DNA of 64,000 bases from Duganella fentianensis (GCF_009857835.1 NZ_WWCL01000003.1:840509-904508); one strand, 5' to 3'. Positions 1 through 8,243 are shown, counted from the first letter of the stretch. The notes: generated by a model not told the origin, from the sequence alone. Numbers and translations: made by a program.

Positions 1-616
1 CGCCGGACAGCGAAGCCGATTGCTTGCCGCCGCCGCCTTCGCCCGTGCGCAGCGCGTACACGCTGACATCGCCGCCCTGATAGTCTTTGCGGGTGATGAA
101 GTTGATCACACCGCCCATGGCGTCGGTACCGTAGATGGCCGATGCACCATCTTTGAGCACTTCCACGCGCTGGATGGCGCCGGCCGGGATGTTATTCAGA
201 TCGACGCCGGAGTTGTCGCCGGGGCTGGCGAAGTTGGCCATGCGGCGACCGTTCAGCAGTACCAGCGTGCTGGAAACACCGAGGCCGCGCAGGTTGGCGC
301 CATTGAAGCCGCGCTGGCCACCCATCACGTCGGAGACGCTGGCGCCATCGGTCAGGCCACCCACGTTGGAGGAGATTTTCTGCAGCAGTTCGGCCGCCGT
401 CGTCACGCCGGACTTGTCGATGTCTTCGCGCTTGATGATTTCCACCGGCAGCGCGGCCTCGCCTTCGATGCGCTTGATGCTGGAGCCGGTGATCTCGACG
501 CGCTGCATGGTTTGCGCTTGCGCGTGCAGGCTCATGATGCCCAGCGCGATCAGTACGGCGTGGGTACAGCGGGAGCGGCGGAATGCAGACGCCTCGTGCT
601 TGCTAGGTGTTTTCAT
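1..616 (-). CDS. TonB-dependent outer-membrane receptor, N-terminal part (cut by window edge)
   Basis: Reading the minus strand from the ATG at 616 gives about 205 codons that run off the left edge. A signal peptide of about 35 residues ends in LHAQAQ and is followed by MQRVEITGSSIKRI and a full plug domain (PVEIIKREDI, NLRGLG, LVLLNGRR, VEVLKDGASAIYGTDAMGGVINF), the standard start of a TonB-dependent receptor of the large-substrate type. AGAGGA lies about 8 bases before the ATG. The protein imports a ligand across the outer membrane using TonB energy. It diverges from the cyanophycinase operon, and an ArgR-type operator lies between them, so I infer that its substrate may be a cyanophycin-derived dipeptide or arginine-containing peptide. 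The family call is firm; the substrate is a guess. Confidence 0.93.
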   Translation of the reverse strand, partial: MKTPSKHEASAFRRSRCTHAVLIALGIMSLHAQAQTMQRVEITGSSIKRIEGEAALPVEIIKREDIDKSGVTTAAELLQKISSNVGGLTDGASVSDVMGGQRGFNGANLRGLGVSSTLVLLNGRRMANFASPGDNSGVDLNNIPAGAIQRVEVLKDGASAIYGTDAMGGVINFITRKDYQGGDVSVYALRTGEGGGGKQSASLSG

Positions 617-923
617 GCGATCAGTCCTCTGAAATGGGTATTTATACGCAAGCAGGTGCTTGCGCCGCCCGGGTTGGTGTACTTATGGAACAGTTTCAGT
701 GTATGCAGCCCAGCCCGGCTTGCGCGCATCGGACCCTGCACGGGTCGCTCTGTGTAAAAGCCGTGTCGCATTGTTGCAATGTGATCAGTAATCATCTGTT
801 GCGGACTTCCGACAGTGCGACATGCAATTGCCAATGTGCGCAAATGGCGGCCTGATGCGGGCAATCCGCGCGGGATCGGTGGCAACATAGGCGCCAATTC
901 CATTGTTGTGAAAGGCTGCCGCT
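617..923. other. Divergent intergenic region between the TonB receptor and the cyanophycinase operon
   Basis: About 307 bases without a convincing gene. On the minus strand a TATAAA-like box at about 638-645 lies some 25-30 bases before the receptor start and could be its -10. The middle holds the direct-repeat operator described separately (743-779). The plus-strand promoter of the cyanophycinase operon must lie between that operator and 923; I cannot pick a clear -10/-35 pair. Confidence 0.5.
743..779 (+). promoter_or_regulatory. ArgR-type (AraC family) operator, two direct half-sites
   Basis: Half-site 1 is GGTCGC (743-748), then 8 bases, AA (757-758), then 5 bases. Half-site 2 is TGTCGC (764-769), then 8 bases, AA (778-779). 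The repeat period is exactly 21 bases. From memory, the Pseudomonas aeruginosa ArgR consensus is TGTCGC-N8-AA-N5 in direct repeat, so only one of the sixteen fixed positions differs. The gene at 4755 encodes a regulator of the same DJ-1/AraC architecture, which makes it the likely ligand of this site. Confidence 0.62.
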
Positions 924-2216
924 GTGAAATCCGTGTCGCTACTGCTGCTGTGTGCAGCCCAACTGACGGTGCAATTGCTGGCCGGTTCCGCACAGGCCGA
1001 GGAGTCGGCACAGGCGCTGGCCTTCCAGCCCGTGGCCGGTACCGTGATCCCCATGGGCGGTGCCGTACGCGATAACAATGAAGCCGTGCGCCAGCGGCTG
1101 GTGCAGCTGGCCGGCGGTACGGCGGCGCGCTTTGTGGTGATCCCCACGTCCTCGTCGCTGCCTGAAAGTTCCGGAACCAATGCCGTAGAGCAACTGCGCC
1201 GCCGTGGTGCGCAGGCGGAGCTGCTGAAGATTTCCCCGATGTGGAAAGGCGAGACACTGGAATCGGCCCGCCGCGCTGCGGCCGATCCCGAAAATGTCGA
1301 GAAGATCCGCAACGCGACGGCGGTGTTCTTTACCGGCGGCGCACAGGAGCGTACGGCCGATGTGCTCAATCCGGGCGGCGTGGCTTCGCCCGTGCTGCAG
1401 GCGGTGCGCGAGCTGCAGGCACGTGGCGGCGTAATCGCCGGTAGCAGCGCCGGTGCTGCCATCATGAGCAGCGTGATGTTCCGCGATGCGCTCAACCCTG
1501 TGCAGGTGATGAAGGGCGTGATGCGCGATGGTAAAGAGATCGAACGGGGGCTGGGCTTTGTCGGCGACCAGCTGTTCATCGACCAGCACTTCCTCAAGCG
1601 CGGGCGGGTAGGGCGCATGCTGGCGCTGATGCTGGCCAAAGGCTACAAGGTGGGGCTGGGCGTGGATGAAGACACGGCCGCCATCATCCACGGCAGCGAG
1701 ATCGAAATCGTCGGTTCTAGCGGGGCGCTGCTGGTGGATCTGCGTCAGGCCAGGCGCGAGCCGGGGCCGGTGCACGTGAAGAATGTGCGGATTTCCTACC
1801 TCGACAACGGCGACCGTTACGATCTGGCCAAGCTGCAGGGCAAGGTGCACGCGGCCAAGCAGGCGCATGGCGAGATCAAGTTCCGTCAGCCGGGCTTTGT
1901 GTCGGATCTGGAGAATATCCGCCCCGCCTATACCGATATGCTGGGCGAAAATACCATATTGCGCGCGCTGACCCAGCTGGTGGATGGCCCGCGCGACCAT
2001 ATCCGCGGCATCGCCTTCGATCTGGAGCAGCTGCCCGATGCACCGGTGGCCGATCCTGCACCGGAGCTGGGTTTCGAGTTCATCCTGCGGCGCGACGAGC
2101 ACACGCACGGCTGGGATAGTGCAGGACTGGACGATAATGAGTACTCTATCTTCGATGCGCGGCTCGATGTGCGGCCTATCCGCATCAAGGTTCCCTTCTA
2201 TCAGGCGTGGAAATGA
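924..2216 (+). CDS. Secreted cyanophycinase (peptidase family S51)
   Basis: Cyanophycinase cuts the storage polymer cyanophycin (an Asp backbone with Arg side chains) into beta-Asp-Arg dipeptides. The 430-aa protein starts at GTG 924 behind AAAGG and has a signal peptide (about residues 1-25, ending AQAEE), so it should act outside the cytoplasm. S51 features are visible: GGAVRDNN near residue 35, VFFTGGAQ near 135, and the nucleophile motif GSSAGA with Ser175. Cyanobacterial cytoplasmic enzymes are about 270 aa; the extra C-terminal region and signal peptide match the extracellular (CphE-like) type. It is the first gene of an operon: its TGA overlaps the ATG of the M20 gene. It is divergent from the TonB receptor. 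Confidence 0.9.
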   Translation: MKSVSLLLLCAAQLTVQLLAGSAQAEESAQALAFQPVAGTVIPMGGAVRDNNEAVRQRLVQLAGGTAARFVVIPTSSSLPESSGTNAVEQLRRRGAQAELLKISPMWKGETLESARRAAADPENVEKIRNATAVFFTGGAQERTADVLNPGGVASPVLQAVRELQARGGVIAGSSAGAAIMSSVMFRDALNPVQVMKGVMRDGKEIERGLGFVGDQLFIDQHFLKRGRVGRMLALMLAKGYKVGLGVDEDTAAIIHGSEIEIVGSSGALLVDLRQARREPGPVHVKNVRISYLDNGDRYDLAKLQGKVHAAKQAHGEIKFRQPGFVSDLENIRPAYTDMLGENTILRALTQLVDGPRDHIRGIAFDLEQLPDAPVADPAPELGFEFILRRDEHTHGWDSAGLDDNEYSIFDARLDVRPIRIKVPFYQAWK

Positions 2217-3586
2217 AATCAGCATTCAGTCTGGCGGCGCTGCTGCTATGTGCTCAGGCGGTAGCGCAGGTGACGGCGCCGGCTGCTGGCCAGCAGGCCC
2301 GCGCCGTGCTGGCCAGCGGCGCCGCAGCAGCCCAGTCGCCGACCTTGCACGCCGCGCTGGACGCCGGTGCGGCCAGGGTGCTGCCGGACGTGGTGAACTG
2401 GCGGCGCGAGCTGCACGCCCATCCCGAGCTGGCCTTCCACGAGCGCCGCACGGCGGATCTGGTGGCCGGCGAGCTGCAGCGCATGGGCTACAAGGTCACG
2501 CGCGGGCTGGCTGAAACGGCCGTCATCGGCCTGCTGGAAACGGGCCGTCCCGGCCCCGTGGTGGCCTTGCGCGCCGATATGGATGGCCTGCCCGTCACGG
2601 AAGAAACTGGCCTGCCATACGCCTCGCGCGACAAGGTGCAGTCCGGCGGCAAGGAAGTGGGCGTGATGCACGCCTGTGGCCACGATATGCACATGGCCAT
2701 GCTGCTTGGCGCGGCACGGGTGCTGGCCGATATGCGCGGTCAATTATCCGGTTCGATCAAGCTGGTATTCCAGCCGGCCGAGGAAGGCGTGGCGAACGAG
2801 CCGAATGGCGCCGAAAGGCTGGTCAAGGCGGGTGTGCTGGAAAATCCCAAGGTGTCGGCCATCTTCGGTCTGCACGTGGGCATTACACCGCAACCGACCG
2901 GCACCATCTCGACCCGTGCCCGCGGGCTGATGGCCAGCAGCGATACCTTTGAAATTTCCGTGCAGGGCCGCCAGACCCATGGCGCGCTGCCGTGGAATGG
3001 TGTCGATCCCGTAGTGGTCGCGGCGCAGATCGTGCTGGGCCTGCAGACCATCGTCAGCCGCCAGACCAATCTGACAGTGGCGCCTGCCGTCATCACGGTG
3101 GGGACGCTGCATGGCGGCCAGCGTGCCAACATCGTGCCCGGCGAAGTGAAAATGAGCGGCACTATCCGCAGCTTCGATCCGGCGGTGCGCGAGCAGCTGC
3201 TGGTGCAGATCAAGCGCACGGCCGAACACTTGGCAGCATCGGCCGGTGCCACGGCGCAGGTGAGTTTCGATGCCGGCTATCCCGTCACATGGAATGATCC
3301 GGCACTGACGGCGCAAATGCTGCCTAGCCTGCAGCGCGTGGCCGGTGCGCAGCTGCTCAGCGATGTAGCACCGAGCACCACCTCGGAAGACTTTTCGTAT
3401 TATGGCCAGCAGGTCCCTGCTATGCTGTTCTTCCTCGGCGTGAATCCGGCTGGTAGCGACCCTGCACAATGGGCGGCCAACCATTCGCCCCGTTTCAACC
3501 CGGACGAAGCAGCTTTGCTGACGGGCGTACGCGCGCTCGCCAGCCTGGCTGCCGACTATCTGATTACACACCCGACTGCACACTGA
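2213..3586 (+). CDS. Secreted M20-family amidohydrolase/peptidase
   Basis: The ATG at 2213 overlaps the stop of cyanophycinase (ATGA) and gives MKSAFSLAALLLCAQAVAQ, a good signal peptide; a GTG six bases earlier is possible but less likely. The mature part is a typical M20 zinc enzyme of the hippurate hydrolase/amidohydrolase group: WRRELHAHPELAFHE, the metal motifs LRADMDGLP, HACGHDMHMAM and QPAEEG, then a dimerisation domain with the ALPWNGVDP region and a C-terminal SEDFSYY metal site. Length 457 aa is normal once the signal peptide is counted. Translational coupling with cyanophycinase suggests it works on the products in the periplasm, perhaps trimming peptides; its true substrate cannot be read from sequence. 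Confidence 0.88.
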   Translation: MKSAFSLAALLLCAQAVAQVTAPAAGQQARAVLASGAAAAQSPTLHAALDAGAARVLPDVVNWRRELHAHPELAFHERRTADLVAGELQRMGYKVTRGLAETAVIGLLETGRPGPVVALRADMDGLPVTEETGLPYASRDKVQSGGKEVGVMHACGHDMHMAMLLGAARVLADMRGQLSGSIKLVFQPAEEGVANEPNGAERLVKAGVLENPKVSAIFGLHVGITPQPTGTISTRARGLMASSDTFEISVQGRQTHGALPWNGVDPVVVAAQIVLGLQTIVSRQTNLTVAPAVITVGTLHGGQRANIVPGEVKMSGTIRSFDPAVREQLLVQIKRTAEHLAASAGATAQVSFDAGYPVTWNDPALTAQMLPSLQRVAGAQLLSDVAPSTTSEDFSYYGQQVPAMLFFLGVNPAGSDPAQWAANHSPRFNPDEAALLTGVRALASLAADYLITHPTAH

Positions 3587-3594
3587 AAACTCCC

Positions 3595-4725
3595 ATGGAA
3601 CAGATCACAATTGCGCTGCCATCCCCCGCTGCCGGTACCACCCGTAGCCTGAGCTATCTGCGTTTTGGCCAGCAGGGTCAGGGCCCCAAGGCCTATATAC
3701 AGGCTTCGCTGCATGCAGATGAATTGCCCGGCATGCTGGTGGCCCACCACCTGCGCACGGCATTGACCCAGCTCGAGCAGCAGGGACAGATGCTGGGCGA
3801 AGTGGTGCTGGTACCGGCCGCTAATCCCGTCGGGCTGGCGCAGACGCTGCTAGGCACCAGTCAGGGCCGCTTCGATCTGCGCACGGGACAGAATTTCAAC
3901 CGCATGTTCCACAATCTGTCGCAGGACGTGTGGCAGCGCGTACAAGGCCAGCTGGGGCAGGACGGGCAGGCCAACCAGCAACTGATCCGTGCGGCCATCC
4001 GTGCCAGTCTGGCCGATGGCCAGCGCGATCTGGCGGCGGCCGATGAACTGTCGGCCCAGCGGCTGGCGCTGATGCGGCTGGCCGCCGATGCCGACGTGGT
4101 GCTGGATCTGCATTGCGATTGCGAATCGCTGCTGCACCTGTACGCTGGCACCCCTTTGTGGGATAGGGTGGCGCCGCTGGCGGGCCTGATCGGCGCCCAC
4201 GTGGCCTTGCTGGAGACGGAATCGGGCGATGACCCCTTCGATGAAGCCTGCTCGCGCATCTGGTGGGATATCGCTGCGCTGGCCGGTGAGCAGTTCCCGA
4301 TACCGCTGGCCTGCGTGGCCGTAACCATCGAACTGCGCGGCTTCATCGACGTCGATCACGCCACGGCGGCCAAGGATGCCGCCGCCATCCTTGATTACCT
4401 GCGCCTGCAGGGCGTCGTCGCGGGCGAGCTGTCGCAGCCCGTCCCTGCGGCCTGCGAGCCGACCCCGCTGGCCGGCTGCATGCCGGTGGCAGCACCGGCC
4501 GCCGGGCTGGTGGTGTATCTGCGCGAACTGGGTAGCACCGTGCGTGCGGGTGAACCGATTATCGATCTGATCGATCCCGTCAGCGGCAGCGTGCAGCAGT
4601 TGCTGGCGCCCGTGGACGGCTATTACTTCGCCCGCGAAAACCGCCGTTACGTCGGTCCGGGTACGCGCCTGAGCAAGGTAGCGGGCAAGGTCGCACTGCG
4701 CAGCGGTCCGCTGTTGTCGGCTTAA
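3595..4725 (+). CDS. M14-family zinc hydrolase, CphZ-like (beta-Asp-Arg dipeptide hydrolase candidate)
   Basis: The 376-aa protein has no signal peptide. It belongs to the succinylglutamate desuccinylase/aspartoacylase group: zinc ligands H40 and E43 in LHADELPG, and H173 in the DLHCD motif, followed by a C-terminal beta-rich lipoyl-like domain (about residues 295-370). Family members remove acyl or amino-acyl groups from amino acids. AstE proteins are shorter (about 320 aa) and differ in sequence. Published work on CphZ describes M14-type enzymes next to cyanophycinase that split beta-Asp-Arg into Asp and Arg; position and neighbours fit that role. The start at 3595 lies 8 bases after the M20 stop; no strong ribosome binding site is seen, so translation is probably coupled. 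Function is inference, family is firm. Confidence 0.75.
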   Translation: MEQITIALPSPAAGTTRSLSYLRFGQQGQGPKAYIQASLHADELPGMLVAHHLRTALTQLEQQGQMLGEVVLVPAANPVGLAQTLLGTSQGRFDLRTGQNFNRMFHNLSQDVWQRVQGQLGQDGQANQQLIRAAIRASLADGQRDLAAADELSAQRLALMRLAADADVVLDLHCDCESLLHLYAGTPLWDRVAPLAGLIGAHVALLETESGDDPFDEACSRIWWDIAALAGEQFPIPLACVAVTIELRGFIDVDHATAAKDAAAILDYLRLQGVVAGELSQPVPAACEPTPLAGCMPVAAPAAGLVVYLRELGSTVRAGEPIIDLIDPVSGSVQQLLAPVDGYYFARENRRYVGPGTRLSKVAGKVALRSGPLLSA

Positions 4726-4754
4726 CGGGGCAGGGCGGTTTTAGGATAAACAGT

Positions 4755-5765
4755 ATGGGTACACCCTGTTCGATCGCACTGATATTGCTACCCGGCTTTT
4801 CGCTATACACGCTGGGCGCGGTGCGCTCCGTGTTCGCGCTGGCCAATGAAGTCGAGGGCGAGCCTTTGTACCGGCTGCGCCAGTACAGCGCGGAAGGCGA
4901 ATCGGCCAGCACGCAATGCGGCCTGACGCTGGCCGCCGAGCCGCTGGAGCAGCTGCACGCCGAGCAGGGCGGGCTGCTGTTGCTGATTGCCGACGAACGC
5001 TCCGACGAACGGCTGGGCGTGGCGTCCAGCCACCGTCTGGCCCAGCTGCTGCAGCGCTTCGGGCAGGATAGCGGCTGGACCGTCGGCGCCAGTGGCACGG
5101 GCGCGCAGCTGCTGGCCCAGCACGGGCTGCTGGATGGCTACCGTGCAGCCATCGACTGGCAGATACAGGCCGAAGCCGCCAAGCGCTATCCGGATAACGT
5201 ATTCACCACGGGGCTGTTCGAAATCGACCGTAACCGCATCAGCGCCGGTGCTGGCGCTGCCGTGACGGATATGCTGCTGCACTGGCTGGGCAAACGTCAT
5301 GGCAGTATCTTTGCGGCCGAAGTGGCAGTGGCGCTGGGGCTGGAGCGCATGCGCGGCGGCGACGAACGCCAGCCCGTGCCGGCCTCTTCGCAGCCGGCCG
5401 TCGGTTCGGCGCGGCTCAAAGATGCGCTGGAACTGATGGCGGCCAATCTGGCCGAGCCGCTGCCGGCGGAAGACATTGCCCAGCTGGTAGGCGTATCGCG
5501 CCGTCAGCTCGAGCGCCTGTTCCGCCAGCATCTGGACACTTTACCGTCGCGCTACTACCTCGAGCTACGGCTCAAGCATGCGCGCCGCCAGCTCAAACAG
5601 ACTACCCTGTCCATCCTGCAGGTGGGGCTGGTGTGTGGCTTCACCTCGGGTTCCCATTTTTCCACCACCTACCGCAATTATTTTGGTTACACTCCGCGGG
5701 AGGAGCGCGCCCGGCATACCATGCCGCTGGTCGAGACTGACAATGCCGGAGAGGACATCGAATGA
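4755..5765 (+). CDS. GlxA/ArgR-type transcriptional regulator (DJ-1/PfpI domain plus AraC HTH)
   Basis: 336 aa. Residues about 1-190 form a DJ-1/PfpI-like class I amidotransferase fold (start IALILLPGFSLYTLGAVRSVFALANE), and residues about 220-325 carry the AraC double helix-turn-helix (EDIAQLVGVSRRQLERLFRQ, then ILQVGLVCGFTSGSHFSTTYR, YFGYTPREER). This is the architecture of Pseudomonas ArgR, CdhR and GbdR, which sense amino-acid-type ligands. AGGAT precedes the ATG at 4755, and the TGA overlaps the ATG of astA. I infer that it senses arginine or the dipeptide and activates the operon through the 743-779 site. Confidence 0.88.
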   Translation: MGTPCSIALILLPGFSLYTLGAVRSVFALANEVEGEPLYRLRQYSAEGESASTQCGLTLAAEPLEQLHAEQGGLLLLIADERSDERLGVASSHRLAQLLQRFGQDSGWTVGASGTGAQLLAQHGLLDGYRAAIDWQIQAEAAKRYPDNVFTTGLFEIDRNRISAGAGAAVTDMLLHWLGKRHGSIFAAEVAVALGLERMRGGDERQPVPASSQPAVGSARLKDALELMAANLAEPLPAEDIAQLVGVSRRQLERLFRQHLDTLPSRYYLELRLKHARRQLKQTTLSILQVGLVCGFTSGSHFSTTYRNYFGYTPREERARHTMPLVETDNAGEDIE

Positions 5766-6787
5766 ATCACATGGATTACCTGCTACGTCCGGCCACCCTT
5801 GATGACCTTGACGTCATCGAAGAATTTTCCCGTGCCGCGACCTTCAGCATCCGCACCCTGAAGCCGGACCGTGCACGGCTGGCGGCGCGCATAGAGCGCT
5901 CGCTCAAGGCCTTTGCCGGCGCGGAGCCGCCGAATGGCGACGAGCTGTATCACTTCGTGCTGGAAGATTTGCAGGCGGGGCGTGTGGTGGGCACCAGCGG
6001 CATCGTGGCCAGCGCCGCCTCGAACGGTCGCTTCTACTGCTACCGCAACGAGTTCCTCGTGCACGGCAGCGAGGAACTGGGTATCACCAACCGCGAGCAT
6101 ACGCTGCGGCTGTGCGAAGACCTGTCCGGCCATACGCTGCTCAGTTCTTTCTACATCGAGCCTGACTACAGCGATACGCTGGCACCGCAGCTGCTATCGC
6201 GCGGCCGTCTGCTCTTTATCCGTAACTATCCGCACCTGTTTGCCGAGCGCATAGGCGCGGAAAATCCCGGCCTGTGCGATGACGAGGGCAATAGCCCGGT
6301 GTGGGATGCGCTCGGTCACCGCTTCTTCAAGATGCCTTTCCCCGAGGCCGAGCAGCGCACGGGCGGGCGCTCCAAGAGCTATATCGCCGAGCTGATGCCG
6401 CGCAATCCCGTGTATGTCTCGCTGCTGGCCAAAGACGCCCAGTGGGCCATGGGCCAGCTGCATCCCGATGGCGAACTGCCGTTCGGCATACTGGTGGCGG
6501 AAGGCTTCGATGTGGATTCCTACGTCGACATCTTCGATGGCGGGCCGATCGCAGAGGCGCGCGTGGCCATGCTGCGCAGCGTAGTGTCGGCGCAGGATGT
6601 GGCGCTGCGCAGTGCCGCCGGTGCGACTGGTGAGGCCTGTATGGTGGCCAATCTGGAACGTGCCGGCTTCCGCGCCACGCTGGCGCACGGCGAGTTCCTC
6701 GACGATAATCTGCAACTCGCGGATAGCGCTATCGCGCGGCTGGGCCTGAAGGACGGCGCCTCTGCCTGTGCCGTACGGCTGGACTAG
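5762..6787 (+). CDS. astA: Arginine N-succinyltransferase family protein
   Basis: 341 aa of the AstA family, which transfers succinyl from succinyl-CoA to arginine, the first step of the arginine succinyltransferase pathway. Recognisable segments are LRPATLDDLDVIEEFS at the start, FVLEDLQAGRVVGTSGI, RNEFLVHGSEELGI, TLLSSFYIEPDYSD, a GHRFFKMPF-type core, SYIAELMPRNPVYVSLL and YVDIFDGGPIAEA near the C-terminus. The start overlaps the regulator stop (ATGA); an ATG three codons later is also possible. Its place behind cyanophycinase and the CphZ-like gene suggests it handles arginine released from the dipeptide. No other ast genes (astB-E) are in the window, so the rest of the pathway must be elsewhere. 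Confidence 0.82.
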   Translation: MNHMDYLLRPATLDDLDVIEEFSRAATFSIRTLKPDRARLAARIERSLKAFAGAEPPNGDELYHFVLEDLQAGRVVGTSGIVASAASNGRFYCYRNEFLVHGSEELGITNREHTLRLCEDLSGHTLLSSFYIEPDYSDTLAPQLLSRGRLLFIRNYPHLFAERIGAENPGLCDDEGNSPVWDALGHRFFKMPFPEAEQRTGGRSKSYIAELMPRNPVYVSLLAKDAQWAMGQLHPDGELPFGILVAEGFDVDSYVDIFDGGPIAEARVAMLRSVVSAQDVALRSAAGATGEACMVANLERAGFRATLAHGEFLDDNLQLADSAIARLGLKDGASACAVRLD

Positions 6788-6865
6788 GCGCTTGCTTGAT
6801 CTCTGGCAATGCAGGAGTGCGTGGCTGACCTAGCATGAGACTTTCGTCATGCTTAGGGGAGCACT

Positions 6866-7237
6866 ATGCCTTATGTCGCCAGCGGAGACTTCACAAGCCA
6901 GACCGCCGTATTCGGTAACGGCCAGTGCGTTGCTCTAGTGCGAGCGCTTACTGGGGCTCCCGCATCTTCAGTCTGGCGTGAAGGCGCATCGATTGCCGAT
7001 CTTCTGGAATGCAACGGCCGTATTCCCATCGGCACTGCGATAGCCACCTTTTTTGATGGCAGGTATCCCAATTGGAATCACGGGAATCATGCCGCGATAT
7101 TTCTTGGATGGACCGCCAATGGCATGGAGGTGTTCCATCAATGGCGCGGGAAAGCGCCGCATAAACGGATATTGTATTTTGGTAGCAGGCAGCCACAAAC
7201 TTTCCTGCGTGCCGAGCATTATTCGATCGTCAAATGA
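6866..7237 (+). CDS. BPSL0067-type cysteine amidase (NlpC/P60-like), candidate toxin effector
   Basis: 123 aa without a signal peptide. The conserved pattern FGNGQCVALVRALTGAP, VWREGASI, GTAIATFFDGRYPN and GNHAAIFLG matches what I know of the BPSL0067 family. The Cys in GQCVALV and the His in GNHAAIF form the expected catalytic pair of a small peptidoglycan amidase/endopeptidase. GGGGAG precedes the ATG. Its TGA overlaps the ATG of the next gene, which encodes an exported protein; such coupling is typical of a cell-wall-degrading effector and its periplasmic immunity partner. Base composition is lower in GC than the upstream operon. No secretion genes (VgrG, Hcp, PAAR) are in the window. Confidence 0.7.
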   Translation: MPYVASGDFTSQTAVFGNGQCVALVRALTGAPASSVWREGASIADLLECNGRIPIGTAIATFFDGRYPNWNHGNHAAIFLGWTANGMEVFHQWRGKAPHKRILYFGSRQPQTFLRAEHYSIVK

Positions 7238-7641
7238 TACGTTCAATTATTGTTGTATTGGGATGGCTGGCTATGCCTGTGGCGCTAGCCAGTCAAACGG
7301 TATGTCCCCAAGTAGCGCCTGCCTCGTGGGGGATAGGGGCCAAGCCTCTTGAGTCGGTGCGGGTAATATCCTACCCGCAGGGCGTTACGCTGGGGGAAGA
7401 TCGTGAGTACTATGCCACTCCGCCGATGGCGGAATGGAGCAAAGCTGGATACCTTTATCAGTCCTGGTATGTGAATCGCGATACCGACAAATTTCATTAT
7501 GAAGTTGATTGTGTGTATGCAGATACGGGTCGGTACCTAATTCTAGATATTGGCAGTGCGCACTACTGTCGTGCACGTTGGTTAAAAAGTCGCGATCAAG
7601 GCGTGGTCGGCCTGACTTTGAGATTTATTTGTAATAGATAG
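7234..7641 (+). CDS. STY0301-like exported protein, candidate immunity protein
   Basis: 135 aa with a signal peptide (about residues 1-19, cleaved near ALAS-QT). The mature part has the layout CP...W...LESVRVISYPQG...VDCVYADTGRYLILDI...C that I associate with the STY0301 family, with several cysteines that could pair in the periplasm. Translation is coupled to the amidase gene by an ATGA overlap. In amidase effector systems the coupled exported protein is normally the inhibitor that protects the producer, so that is the inferred role. Family assignment is by recalled pattern and is moderate. Confidence 0.6.
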   Translation: MIRSIIVVLGWLAMPVALASQTVCPQVAPASWGIGAKPLESVRVISYPQGVTLGEDREYYATPPMAEWSKAGYLYQSWYVNRDTDKFHYEVDCVYADTGRYLILDIGSAHYCRARWLKSRDQGVVGLTLRFICNR

Positions 7642-7823
7642 AACAGAAGGAAAACTACCAAATTAGCCTTTCAGGTAGAGGTGATTCGTCTTTTGTATCA
7701 ATCGGGGAGTTGGCTTGCGCCGCTTTATGTATTACCCGATATTGCCGAGTAAGTCATGTATAGCGGGCAGAGTGTTTGCCAGACGGAAACCTGAGGTGCA
7801 CTAGTTTCAGTCTGGAGTTTATG

Positions 7824-8243
7824 ATGCGAGTCATTAGGAATTTGATCGGTGTCCTTCTGGGTATGGTCACTCTTTGTCATGCAGCAACGGACCCCGAGTG
7901 CCTAAAGCACCTGGGCGGCGCATTCGGTGACGTTGAGTGTTTCAATGGCTTGTCGATTGAGCTCAAGAAAGAAAATCAGGTCCTGGTAAAAGAGATTTCT
8001 GCGTCTATTCCTTCTGGTAATAAGAATAGAAATCTCGTGAAAGACTATTTACGGCATCAGGAGAAGGGGCGGGATTTTTGTGAACTTAGTCGTCAGTCGT
8101 TAACGAATTGGAAGCGTGAGGTGAAAGCGAAGAATCCTCGTTACTATGATTATGATGTCGCTTACTATGAGTGTCTTTACCTTCTTGTGGAACAAGAAAA
8201 TAGATTCCTGAAGAATTTATCGAAGAATGTAGACCAAAGATGA
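7824..8243 (+). CDS. LprI-like (DUF1311-type) exported protein
   Basis: 139 aa. The ATG at 7824 is preferred over 7821 because GGAG at 7814-7817 is then six bases away. A signal peptide (MRVIRNLIGVLLGMVTLCHA) is followed by a Cys-containing helical domain with PECLKHLGGAFGDVECFN, many charged residues and later Cys residues (FCELS, YYECLY). The pattern resembles LprI/DUF1311 proteins, some of which inhibit lysozyme. It follows the amidase/STY0301-like pair after 182 bases in the same direction and has the same low GC, so it may belong to the same protective module. Function is uncertain. Confidence 0.6.
   Translation: MRVIRNLIGVLLGMVTLCHAATDPECLKHLGGAFGDVECFNGLSIELKKENQVLVKEISASIPSGNKNRNLVKDYLRHQEKGRDFCELSRQSLTNWKREVKAKNPRYYDYDVAYYECLYLLVEQENRFLKNLSKNVDQR

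Noticed and set aside
3595..4725. AstE succinylglutamate desuccinylase
   Set aside because: The zinc motif is shared, but the length, C-terminal domain and cyanophycinase context fit a CphZ-like dipeptide hydrolase better.
6832..6853. Terminator after astA (AGCATGA / TCATGCT hairpin)
   Set aside because: Only a 7-bp stem with an 8-base loop and no T-run; too weak to call.
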